Shown piece after piece: positions 24,478-32,066 of a stretch of 32,306 nucleotides of DNA; position 1 is the stretch's first letter, and each line of letters starts with the position of its first letter. Under the pieces are notes generated by a model. The model was not told the origin of the DNA, did not search any database, and was given only the letters and a program-made list of their open reading frames with translations. The position numbers were made by a program, and so were the translations under genes. Source of the stretch: Mesorhizobium sp. (GTDB lineage Bacteria > Pseudomonadota > Alphaproteobacteria > Rhizobiales > Rhizobiaceae); contig SAQE01000064.1 of NCBI GenBank assembly GCA_004020545.1, forward strand, positions 1 to 32,306, given 5' to 3'.

Positions 24478-25128
24478 ATGAGTGACAGCACATTGAGGCA
24501 AGACATCATCGATGAGCTGGATTTCGAGCCCAGCATCGATGCCGCTGACATTGGCGTGGCCGTCGACAATGGTGTTGTGACGCTGAGCGGTCACGTCCCG
24601 ACCTATGCTCAGAAGGTCAAGGTCGAGGAGGTCGTGCGAAGCGTCAAGGGCGTCAAGGCCATCGCGCAGGAGATGGAAGTGCGTCCCTTCGGCACCCACA
24701 AGACCGCCGATGACGAGATCGCCAAGCGCGCCGTCAATACGATCGGCTGGAACACGTCGATCCCAAGTGGCGCGGTGCAGATCCAAGTGCAGGACGGTTG
24801 GGTCAAGCTCACCGGCAAGGTCGAATGGCAATACCAGAAGACCGCGGCGGAAGGCGCCGTGCGTCACCTCGCCGGCGTCGTGGGCGTCAGCAACCACGTC
24901 GAGATCAAGCCGAAGCCGTCGACCTGCGATATCAAGAAGCGGATCGAGGATGCGCTGAAGCGAAACGCGGAGCTCGAGGCGCAGGAGATCAAGGTCAACG
25001 TCCTCGACAATGGCGCGGTGAGGCTCGAAGGTCGGGTGCATGCCTGGTCGGAACGCAGGGCCGCCGAGCGCGCCGCCTGGTCGGCCGCCGGCGTCAGGAC
25101 GGTCGAAGACCGGATCACCATCGGCTGA
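24478..25128 (+). CDS. BON-domain protein with three repeats
   Basis: This 216-residue protein consists of three BON modules (about residues 4-70, 79-145 and 149-216), each with the VxDGxVxLxGxV strand and the closing GVxxVxxxI strand. No signal peptide is present, so it is cytoplasmic, unlike OsmY. BON domains are thought to bind membranes or surfaces; triple cytoplasmic versions are common in rhizobial stress clusters. The start at 24478 has GAGGTGG upstream; an extension to 24451 is not needed. It leads an operon with the XRE-like gene (28 bases on) and the PRPP synthetase gene. Confidence 0.88.
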   Translation: MSDSTLRQDIIDELDFEPSIDAADIGVAVDNGVVTLSGHVPTYAQKVKVEEVVRSVKGVKAIAQEMEVRPFGTHKTADDEIAKRAVNTIGWNTSIPSGAVQIQVQDGWVKLTGKVEWQYQKTAAEGAVRHLAGVVGVSNHVEIKPKPSTCDIKKRIEDALKRNAELEAQEIKVNVLDNGAVRLEGRVHAWSERRAAERAAWSAAGVRTVEDRITIG

Positions 25129-25156
25129 CTGCCCGCCGGATAAGGTAGCGTCGACC

Positions 25157-25462
25157 ATGCCGATAACACCTCAACAGTGCCAGACCGGGCGAGCGCTGGC
25201 GAAAATCGACCGCGAAGAACTGGCGGCCGAAGTCGGCGGACTTCCGGATGTGATTGAAGCATACGAGACAGGGCTCGCCATCCTCGATGGCGAGCTCGCG
25301 AAGTTGGTTCAACATTCTCTCGAGAACCTTGGCGTGGAGTTCCTTCCCGAGGAGGATGGCTTTGGCGTGGGCGTCCGGCTCAAAGTCGATCGCGCCGGGA
25401 CCAGGCAAATCGGCAGTTGGGAAGCGGAAGGCGGGCGCGTCGCGGAAGATGACGTCCCGTGA
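25157..25462 (+). CDS. Short XRE-like helix-turn-helix protein
   Basis: This 101-residue protein begins ITPQQCQTGRALAKIDREELAAEVGGLPDVIEAYETG, the pattern of the small XRE-type repressors found in rhizobia, and continues SLENLGVEFLPEEDGFGVGVRLK, their usual short C-terminal tail. Some recognition-helix positions are unusual (GGLPDVIEAYE), so DNA binding may be weak or altered. It sits between the BON and PRPP synthetase genes in one transcript. It may regulate this operon or act as a stress adaptor; that is inference. Confidence 0.7.
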   Translation: MPITPQQCQTGRALAKIDREELAAEVGGLPDVIEAYETGLAILDGELAKLVQHSLENLGVEFLPEEDGFGVGVRLKVDRAGTRQIGSWEAEGGRVAEDDVP

Positions 25463-25483
25463 CGTGGCATCGGAGAGATAGAT

Positions 25484-26461
25484 ATGCGCTTGTTTGCCTT
25501 GAGGGAAACCGGTCAGTTGGGTCAGGACGTCGCGCGAGTTCTGGGAATTGAACTCGATCCCCACGAGGAGCGCGATTTCGAGGATGGCGAGCACAAGGCG
25601 AGACCTCTCGTAAGCGTTCGCGGCGAGGACGTGTACGTTGTCCATAGCCTCGCAGGTGGGCTTGGGTCGTCCCCCAACGACAAGCTTCTCAAGCTTCTCT
25701 TCTTCATTGCGACGTGTCGTGAAAACGGCGCCGCGCGAGTCACGGCAATCGCGCCCTATCTTGCCTATGCGCGTAAGGAACGACAGACCAAAGCGCGTGA
25801 CCCCGTGAGCACGCGCTATGTGGCGCAGCTTTTCGAGGCCGTCGGCACCGACTGCCTGGTCACGCTCGACGTCCACAATTTCGCGGCATTTCAAAACGCC
25901 TTCCGCTGTCGAACGCTCCATCTCGATTCGGGTGCCCTCCTTCAGCCCATGGTGCGCGAACTGGCCGGTGCCGAGCCCATTGTGGTGTTCTCTCCCGACG
26001 GCGGAGGCGTGAAGCGCGCACAGTTGGCTAAGGAAAGGTGCGAGGCGGCAATGGCCAATGAAGTGGGATTCGGTTTCATGGAGAAGCGGCGGAGCCGAGG
26101 GGTCGTCTCAGGAGATCTGTTTGCAGGCGATGTGGACGGAAAGGTTGTCTTCCTCATCGACGATATGATCAGCACCGGCGGCACGATGCTGAGGGCCGCG
26201 CGCGCCTGCCGGGAACGCGGCGCAAAGCAAGTTTACGCCATAGCCACACACGGTCTGTTCAGCAAAGGGGCGGAAGCCCTGTTCACGGACCCGGCCATCG
26301 GGCGCATCGTCGTCACGGACAGCGTGGCGTCGGCGTCGAAGGAGGGAGCCGGCCGCAAAGCCAAACTGCAGGTTTTATCGGCCGCACCGCTGATCGCCGA
26401 GGCGATCAAGCGCCTGCACGGGAACGGCTCAACGTCCGAACTGGTGGGGATACAAGGCTGA
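25484..26461 (+). CDS. prs: Ribose-phosphate pyrophosphokinase (PRPP synthetase) paralogue
   Basis: This 325-residue enzyme makes PRPP from ribose 5-phosphate and ATP. Visible blocks are APYLAYARKERQTKARDPVST (ATP-binding region), TLDVHNFAAFQNAF, the flexible loop EKRRSRGVVSGDL, and the PRPP-binding loop VVFLIDDMISTGGTM. It differs from housekeeping Prs at several of these (for example DMISTGG for DMIDTAG) and is slightly longer, so it is a divergent paralogue. It is the third gene of the BON operon. The 3' end overlaps the convergent kinase gene by 56 bases. A phosphoribosyltransferase remnant at the right edge of the window would consume its product. Confidence 0.9.
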   Translation: MRLFALRETGQLGQDVARVLGIELDPHEERDFEDGEHKARPLVSVRGEDVYVVHSLAGGLGSSPNDKLLKLLFFIATCRENGAARVTAIAPYLAYARKERQTKARDPVSTRYVAQLFEAVGTDCLVTLDVHNFAAFQNAFRCRTLHLDSGALLQPMVRELAGAEPIVVFSPDGGGVKRAQLAKERCEAAMANEVGFGFMEKRRSRGVVSGDLFAGDVDGKVVFLIDDMISTGGTMLRAARACRERGAKQVYAIATHGLFSKGAEALFTDPAIGRIVVTDSVASASKEGAGRKAKLQVLSAAPLIAEAIKRLHGNGSTSELVGIQG

Positions 26462-27446
26462 GTTCGCCCTCCGCGGCGGCGATGTAGGAGCGCGCCAGGC
26501 GCGGCCACCTTTCGGATTCACGCACAACCGGATCCAGCAGATGCGCCAGACAAAGCCGCGCCCGAAGCAACATCCGGAACGCACCGTAGAAAGCCAGGAC
26601 TTCATCGTCGGGCCGACCGCCAAGACGCGCCATAAGCGAATCGAGCAAAACCGGACGGACCCAGCGCGCGCCAAGCATAGCGCATTCCAGGCCCAGATAG
26701 TTGATCTCGTCATAGGGATCGATGATCCGCAGGGACCGATCGAATTCGAGGCAGTCTATGACCTGCATCGGCGTGCCGATGTGCACGTGCTCTGGCCGCA
26801 GGTCGCCATGTCCCTCGACAATGCGGGCCGCCTTGATGCGAGCCTTGATGCTCGGGATTAGCTGCGTAAAGCGTATGTCGGCGACGTCAAGTACGGGCAG
26901 GGCGGCATCCGAGACACCGAGCATCGGCTGACCCAGGATGGCTCGATTGACGGCCTGCTCCCTGATGAGACTTTCGAGGTAAAGATTGCCGTCGTCGACC
27001 TCCGGCCGGGAGCCTGAGTAGAAGCCGGCCATCAGCTTGCCCACATTGCGAATGTCTCCCTCGGTCACAACGCCTTCGCGGAGCCTGACATCCAGCGAGT
27101 CGGCTCGAGGCAGCCGTTTCATCTCGACCAGAAAGTCGACTGCACGTCCTCGTCCCGAAAGGTTGAGGCTTCCGTCCTTGGTGCATCGCAGCGGGATAAC
27201 GGAACAATAGGTATCGGCCGCAAGCCGCCTGTTCAGCCGCAGTTCCTCCTCGCAGAAGAACCGGCGCCGGCCGAGCGTGCTGAAGTCGAGGAAAGGATAT
27301 CGGACCGGCTTCTTCAGCTTGTAGGCCCGGTCCTCGGTCAGAAAGACCCAGGACATGTGTGTTTCCCGAGCCTCAACAAAGGATGCGGCATGAGGATACG
27401 ACCCTGCATCGCTCAGGAAGCGTACCTTTGCCGCCAGATCGATCAT
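26406..27446 (-). CDS. Aminoglycoside-phosphotransferase-like kinase (COG2187 N-terminal type)
   Basis: This 346-residue protein has the APH/protein-kinase-like fold: AYKLKKPV (ATP-anchoring lysine), the catalytic loop VEGHGDLRPEHVH, and the metal-binding block IDCLEFDRSLR followed by DPYDEINYL. It matches the N-terminal half of two-domain kinase/AAA proteins but lacks the ATP-binding second half. The substrate is unknown. The ATG at 27446 has AAGGG eight bases upstream. The gene is divergent from the helix-hairpin-helix gene with a shared perfect FNR-type box between them, and its end overlaps prs. Confidence 0.85.
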   Translation of the reverse strand: MIDLAAKVRFLSDAGSYPHAASFVEARETHMSWVFLTEDRAYKLKKPVRYPFLDFSTLGRRRFFCEEELRLNRRLAADTYCSVIPLRCTKDGSLNLSGRGRAVDFLVEMKRLPRADSLDVRLREGVVTEGDIRNVGKLMAGFYSGSRPEVDDGNLYLESLIREQAVNRAILGQPMLGVSDAALPVLDVADIRFTQLIPSIKARIKAARIVEGHGDLRPEHVHIGTPMQVIDCLEFDRSLRIIDPYDEINYLGLECAMLGARWVRPVLLDSLMARLGGRPDDEVLAFYGAFRMLLRARLCLAHLLDPVVRESERWPRLARSYIAAAEGELSLVSPPVRTLSRSRAGA

Positions 27447-27512
27447 CGACAATCACCCTTGCAATCACTCACGCAATACATCGAACAGATCGACCAAACA
27501 GCGCAGCGCGCC

Positions 27513-27526
27513 TTGATGCGTATCAA
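27513..27526. promoter_or_regulatory. FNR/FixK-type box, perfect, in a divergent promoter region
   Basis: TTGATgcgtATCAA lies midway in the 141-base divergent region, 68 bases from the rightward start and about 73 from the leftward start, so it could drive both genes. Confidence 0.7.
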
Positions 27527-27587
27527 CGAATCCGGCGCTTGTTCGCGTATTGTGCCCTGTCGGACCGATCCGACGAGGTGCTTCAGG

Positions 27588-28505
27588 ATGGCCATTCAGA
27601 CCGGCATTAAGACTGACCCCGCAACGACTATCGTTTCCCAAAGCCTGCCGGCCATCAATTTGCTGATCGCAGGCAGGCTGCGTGACTACGCCGATCTCTT
27701 GACCCAGCAAGGCGAGGATGGATTTCGAGCCAGAGCCTTTCAGCGTGCGGCGGCTATGATCTCGGCGCTCGATCGCCCGGTCGATCAGATTCTCGCGCAG
27801 GAGGGCCGCGAGGGATTGATCGCGCTGCCCGCCGTCGGAACGGGTATCGCCAGCGCGATTGCCGAGATGGTCACCACCGGGCGCTGGTCGCAAATGGACA
27901 GGCTGCGGGGAGACCTTGCGCCGGAGGTTCTGTTCCGGAGCATCCCAGGCATCGGCGCGAAGTTGGCCGACCGCCTTGCCAAGGATGGCCAGATCGAGAG
28001 CCTGGAGGAGCTCGAACAAGCCGTTCGGTTCGGCAAGGTTGCTGTAAGGGGCATCGGGCCGCGACGCCGGCGGATGATCGCCGCAGCCATTGCGGAACGC
28101 CTCGGACGGCCGATTTTCGTTTCCGAGACCGCGGTCGCTCGCCCGCCTGTCGCTATGCTTCTGCAGGTGGACCGGATGTATCGCGAGCGCGCGGCCGCGG
28201 GGCAATTGCGCAAGATAGCGCCGAAGCGTTTCAATCCCACCGGCGATGCCTGGCTACCCATTCTGCATGCCCGTCATGGCGACTGGCATTTCACCGCTCT
28301 GTTTTCAAACACACAGCTCGCGCACCAACTCGGCAAAACGTCCGACTGGGTCGTCATCTACTATCACAAGGACGGCCAGCTTGACGGCCGGTGCACAGTA
28401 GTCACGGTCACGCGCGGGCCATCGCTCGGGCAGCGCGTCGTCCGCGGACGAGAGAGCATTGAGGACGAAAAGGAGATATCGGATGAAACACGGAATCGGA
28501 AGTGA
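27588..28505 (+). CDS. PolX-like helix-hairpin-helix DNA-binding protein without polymerase domain
   Basis: This 305-residue protein starts with the helical 8-kDa-like domain of family X polymerases (DYADLLTQQGEDGFRARAFQ) and three helix-hairpin-helix motifs (LPAVGTGIASAI about 80-91, IPGIGAKLADRL about 119-130, VRGIGPRRRRMI about 153-164). The polymerase palm and PHP domain are absent. The C-terminal domain (RKIAPKRFNP, TALFSNTQLAHQLG, DWVVIYYHKDG) is a separate conserved module of unknown role. The protein probably binds structured or damaged DNA. The start at 27588 has GAGG nine bases upstream. Its end overlaps the next gene by 23 bases. Confidence 0.85.
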   Translation: MAIQTGIKTDPATTIVSQSLPAINLLIAGRLRDYADLLTQQGEDGFRARAFQRAAAMISALDRPVDQILAQEGREGLIALPAVGTGIASAIAEMVTTGRWSQMDRLRGDLAPEVLFRSIPGIGAKLADRLAKDGQIESLEELEQAVRFGKVAVRGIGPRRRRMIAAAIAERLGRPIFVSETAVARPPVAMLLQVDRMYRERAAAGQLRKIAPKRFNPTGDAWLPILHARHGDWHFTALFSNTQLAHQLGKTSDWVVIYYHKDGQLDGRCTVVTVTRGPSLGQRVVRGRESIEDEKEISDETRNRK

Positions 28506-28908
28506 CGATGCCGAGACGCCTGAGCTGACAGTTCCCGTCCGAAAAGTCTGCTTCATAGTCGCCAAGGCCCGTGAGTTCGACGTCAAGGTTGCCGTCACCG
28601 AGCCGGACGCGGGATCCAATCCCACGGACGACAATGAGATTGCGGTGCTTCAGGACCATGATGACGATCCTGTGCGTGAAGAGCTTGGTTCGCTGATCTC
28701 GGAGCTCTCTATCGACGAGCAGATCGACCTCGTGGCGTTGATGTGGCTCGGCCGGGATGACGGTGAGGCGGCCGATTGGGAGGAGGTCCGCCAGCAGGCC
28801 GCCTACGCTCACAACAAACACACGGCCGGCTATCTCTGCGGCAACCCGCTTCTCGGCGATCACCTCGAGGCGGGCCTTGACGCTATTGGTCTGTCCTGTG
28901 GCGACTAG
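28483..28908 (+). CDS. DUF3775 domain protein
   Basis: This 141-residue acidic protein matches DUF3775: an N-terminal VRKVCFIVAKAREFDVK helix, a run of acidic residues, then ELSIDEQIDLVALMWLGRDDG and a C-terminal TAGYLCGNPLLGDHLEAGLDAIG block. The family is found in alphaproteobacteria and has no known function. The ATG at 28483 has GGAG seven bases upstream, and the gene overlaps the preceding one, so both are co-translated. Confidence 0.85.
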   Translation: MKHGIGSDDAETPELTVPVRKVCFIVAKAREFDVKVAVTEPDAGSNPTDDNEIAVLQDHDDDPVREELGSLISELSIDEQIDLVALMWLGRDDGEAADWEEVRQQAAYAHNKHTAGYLCGNPLLGDHLEAGLDAIGLSCGD

Positions 28909-28932
28909 CATGCAGCGCCGCCGATCCGCCCA

Positions 28933-28946
28933 TTGACCAGGATCAA
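28933..28946. promoter_or_regulatory. FNR/FixK-type box, 9 of 10
   Basis: TTGACcaggATCAA, one mismatch, is centred 71 bases before the 84-residue gene. Confidence 0.6.
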
Positions 28947-29010
28947 AGCTCTTCCAGCGAGTTGCCCTTATGGGTTGTGGCGACGCGGTCCGGGTGGCGA
29001 AGGGGGATTC

Positions 29011-29265
29011 GTGGAACTCACATATCGGGCAGTACAAGAACGGCTTCGCGCCGTGGGAGTCGTCATGAGCAAGAGAGGCGATGTCGTGCGCATCAACTTC
29101 TTCGGCGGGCTGGAAGACACCGCTTCCTATTTCACGAGCCTGCGAGAGGCTCTGGACATGGGGCTGCAAATGGGCAATCGGGCGAACTCCGGTCTGTCGC
29201 CGACGAAGTGGGTCCAGTCCAACACTTCTGAAGTGAAGCGATATCGGCCTCGCCAGAGACCTTGA
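29011..29265 (+). CDS. Small conserved hypothetical protein (84 residues)
   Basis: The product reads ELTYRAVQERLRAVG, VVRINFFGGLEDTASYFTSL and EALDMGLQMGNR, a short alpha-beta fold, then a basic tail. I do not know a named family. The GTG at 29011 is chosen because AAGGGGG lies six bases before it. An ATG at 29065 is an alternative and an earlier start at 28933 would overlap the FNR-type box. The stop codon overlaps the next FNR-type box, which serves the following gene. Confidence 0.65.
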   Translation: MELTYRAVQERLRAVGVVMSKRGDVVRINFFGGLEDTASYFTSLREALDMGLQMGNRANSGLSPTKWVQSNTSEVKRYRPRQRP

Positions 29266-29275
29266 TGTATATCAA
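29262..29275. promoter_or_regulatory. FNR/FixK-type box, perfect
   Basis: TTGATgtatATCAA is centred 60 bases before the universal stress protein gene and overlaps the TGA stop of the 84-residue gene. Confidence 0.75.
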
Positions 29276-29328
29276 AGCGGGTGCCTTCCGGCCGTGTTGA
29301 TCTGTCAGAGGCTTTATGGAGTTCGGAC

Positions 29329-30156
29329 ATGATCTACACGACAATACTGGTCCAGCTCGACATTGATGCGCCGGCAACGCCTCGCCTGATTTTCGCGCAG
29401 GAGATCGCGAGGAAATTCGAGGCGGATCTTATCGCCGTGACAGCGGGCGAGGCTTCCGCGTTGATGTCACCTAGCGAATCCTCGCTGGCTGCGGCTGAGG
29501 TTTTGCGTCAGCGAACCCTTGAGCTCGAGGATCGTATCAAGGCCCTAAAGGAGGAATTCCTCGCTGTCCTTGGCAACAACGAGCGTGCCTCTTGGCGCGC
29601 CGAACTTGGCGATCCCACGCGCGCTGTCGCGCTGCACGCGCGAGCGGCCGATCTGGTGATCACCGGCGCGCCCTTTGCCGCCACCGCCGGAGACTTCCAG
29701 AGGACTGTCGATCCGGGAGCGCTGATCCTTTCCGCAGGGAGGCCGGTTCTGTTTGCGGCCAACGACCTCCGCGCCTTCAAAGGTGAAAGGGTCATGGTGG
29801 CCTGGAAGGATTGTCGCGAGTCGCGACGAGCGGTGGTCGATGCGATGCCTTTCTTGCGCAATGCAAAGGAGGTGACCGTTTTCAGCGCTGCCGAACAAGG
29901 GAAGGCCGCTGCGCGAGATGGCGCGGCGGACGTGGTGCGGTTCCTGATGAAGCACGGTGTGAAGGCGACATCCCAAGTAATGGAAGGCGACGGACTGTCG
30001 GCGGGCGAGTCTATCACCGTCGAGGCCGATCACATCGGAGCCGATCTCATTGTGGCCGGTGGCTACGGGCACAGCCGGTTCCGCGAATGGGCGTTCGGGG
30101 GCGCGACCCGATCAATCCTCCATGCGGGGTCGTTCCATAGGTTGCTTTCGAACTGA
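29329..30156 (+). CDS. Tandem universal stress protein (UspA family)
   Basis: This 275-residue protein holds two Usp domains. The C-terminal one has the ATP-binding GGYGHSRFREWAFGGATRSIL motif; the N-terminal copy (TILVQLDIDAPA, then TGAPFAATAGDF) is degenerate. Universal stress proteins are cytosolic and are often induced by low oxygen, in keeping with the perfect FNR-type box upstream. The start at 29329 has GGAG seven bases before it. Confidence 0.9.
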   Translation: MIYTTILVQLDIDAPATPRLIFAQEIARKFEADLIAVTAGEASALMSPSESSLAAAEVLRQRTLELEDRIKALKEEFLAVLGNNERASWRAELGDPTRAVALHARAADLVITGAPFAATAGDFQRTVDPGALILSAGRPVLFAANDLRAFKGERVMVAWKDCRESRRAVVDAMPFLRNAKEVTVFSAAEQGKAAARDGAADVVRFLMKHGVKATSQVMEGDGLSAGESITVEADHIGADLIVAGGYGHSRFREWAFGGATRSILHAGSFHRLLSN

Positions 30157-30273
30157 AGAGCCATGGAACCGGGCATGCCAATCAGCGTACCATCGAAGGA
30201 GACGAGGCCTATGCAGCTTTTGGCATCCTGGCGGATCCGTCCTTACCGGTCCTGATGTCGCATTAGGCGTACG

Positions 30274-31884
30274 ATGTTGGATCGCGATCAGGATCCCGTT
30301 TTGCGCTTTCATGGCGCGACGCGTTGCGTGACCGGATCCTGTTACGAGATCGAAACGCCGCACTGGCGGATCTTGGTCGATTGCGGTTTGTTTCAGGGTT
30401 CGAAATCCGAGCGGGAACTGAACTACGGTGCATTCCCATTTCCACCGGATGCGATCGACGCCGTCATACTGACCCACGCGCATATCGACCACAGCGGTCT
30501 CCTGCCTAAGCTGGTCAGGCAAGGCTTCCGCGGACCGATCTACGCAACTGCCGCAACGATCGATCTTTGCTCCGTCATGTTGCCGGACGCCGCGCATATC
30601 CAGGAAACGGAAGTGGACCATCTCAATCGCCGCAACGCCCAGCGCGGCAGGCCGCTGGTCGAGCCTATCTACCGCCAGGAAGATGCGGCCGCGTGCATGC
30701 CTCTGTTTCGCAATGCGGCTTATGGCGACTGGACGACCGTGGCCAAGGGGCTACGGGTCCGCTTCTGGAATGCAGGCCATCTGCTCGGCTCCTCGTCAGT
30801 TGAGCTGGAGATCGATGGAGGTCGGCGCACGCCGATGCACATCGTGTTTTCGGGCGACATAGGTCCGGGGCACAAACTGCTGCAAACCGATCCGCAGGGG
30901 CCTGTCGGAGTTGACTATCTCATCTGCGAAGCGACCTATGGCAACCGGGATCGCCCCGACGTTTCGCCTGACCAGCGACGCTCGATGCTCGGCGACGTCG
31001 TGCGCGGCGCCGCACGGGCCAACGGCCCCCTGATCGTGCCCTCCTTCGCCGTCGAGCGGACGCAGGAGTTGCTGGTTGATCTTTATCTGCTCATGAAAAC
31101 CGGCGAGGTTCCGAGCGCTCCCGTATTCGTCGACTCGCCGTTGGCCACGCGCGCAAGCGCCATATTCGAGAGACATGCCAAGGAGATCGAGCAAGGCGAG
31201 GTGCTGTGCCAGGCTTTGACTTCAGCCGAACTGCGGTTCACCGACACCGTGGAGCAGAGCAAGGCGATCAATCGCCTGACAGGCTTCTTCGTGGTGGTAG
31301 CCGCCAGCGGCATGTGCGATGCGGGGCGCATACGCCATCATCTCAAGGCTAACCTTTGGCGCAAGAACGCCACCGTCATGATGGCCGGATATCAGGTCCA
31401 GGGTTCGCTCGGCAGAATTCTTCTGGATGGCGCCCGGCGTGTGCGTATCCAGGGCGAGGAGATAGATGTCAGGGCGAACATCACCCTGTTCGATCTATAC
31501 TCCGGTCATGCGGATGCTGCTGAGCTCCTGGCCTGGATCCTCGCTCGCGGCCCCGTCGGGCAATCGATATTTCTGACCCATGGCGAAGAGGAAGGTCTTG
31601 CAGGACTTGGAGAGCGTCTCAAGGGATTTTTTCCTGAAGGCAAGATCATCAAGCCGCAGCTCGATGACGCGTTCCGATTGAGCTCGGGCGGCTGTTTGCC
31701 AGTCGATATCAACCATGCTCGCAGATTGAAGCCGGAGAGCGTCGGCCGTCTCGACTGGCACAACGATCTCTCGCGGCTTTTGCTAGATGTGAGCGAGGCT
31801 GTGAACTCGGCGGCGGACGAACGCGGTCGAGCCGCGATCATCAGACGAATGCAGCGAGCGCTTGCTGCCCCGCGCCCTGACTAG
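30274..31884 (+). CDS. MBL-fold beta-CASP nuclease
   Basis: This 536-residue protein has an MBL domain with GATRCVTGSCYEIE, LVDCGLFQG and HAHIDHSG (two-zinc site), NAGHLLGSSSVEL, and FSGDIGPG. The beta-CASP insertion follows (VPSFAVERTQELL, DSPLATRAS, ASGMCDAGRIRHHL), then YSGHADAAELL and THGEEEGLAGL. These are the features of CPSF73-like RNA-processing nucleases; the C-terminal 80 residues extend beyond the usual 450. No FNR-type box is seen in the 117-base gap upstream, and it may be transcribed with the stress protein gene. It could cleave RNA during stress. Confidence 0.88.
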   Translation: MLDRDQDPVLRFHGATRCVTGSCYEIETPHWRILVDCGLFQGSKSERELNYGAFPFPPDAIDAVILTHAHIDHSGLLPKLVRQGFRGPIYATAATIDLCSVMLPDAAHIQETEVDHLNRRNAQRGRPLVEPIYRQEDAAACMPLFRNAAYGDWTTVAKGLRVRFWNAGHLLGSSSVELEIDGGRRTPMHIVFSGDIGPGHKLLQTDPQGPVGVDYLICEATYGNRDRPDVSPDQRRSMLGDVVRGAARANGPLIVPSFAVERTQELLVDLYLLMKTGEVPSAPVFVDSPLATRASAIFERHAKEIEQGEVLCQALTSAELRFTDTVEQSKAINRLTGFFVVVAASGMCDAGRIRHHLKANLWRKNATVMMAGYQVQGSLGRILLDGARRVRIQGEEIDVRANITLFDLYSGHADAAELLAWILARGPVGQSIFLTHGEEEGLAGLGERLKGFFPEGKIIKPQLDDAFRLSSGGCLPVDINHARRLKPESVGRLDWHNDLSRLLLDVSEAVNSAADERGRAAIIRRMQRALAAPRPD

Positions 31885-32066
31885 AACCTGCAGATGACAC
31901 CAGCCGGATCGCACGCTGCTCGGCATGGCGCTCGAAGTGCTCTGCCACCCGATGCTGGCACGTCTAGCGGGCGGGAGGTCGTCATTGTCTATCTGCTGCT
32001 TGGGGATACGTAGAAGGCCCTGATCTAACTCGTCTTGCCTTCCTATTTCTCGGCACCGGCTTGTTG
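31885..32066. other. Convergent intergenic spacer
   Basis: Between two convergent genes. No gene and no clear hairpin with a T-tract were found. Confidence 0.4.

Noticed and set aside
24439-25158. 239-codon minus-strand frame opposite the BON gene
   Set aside because: Antisense shadow; repetitive aspartate/leucine/histidine composition and no motif.
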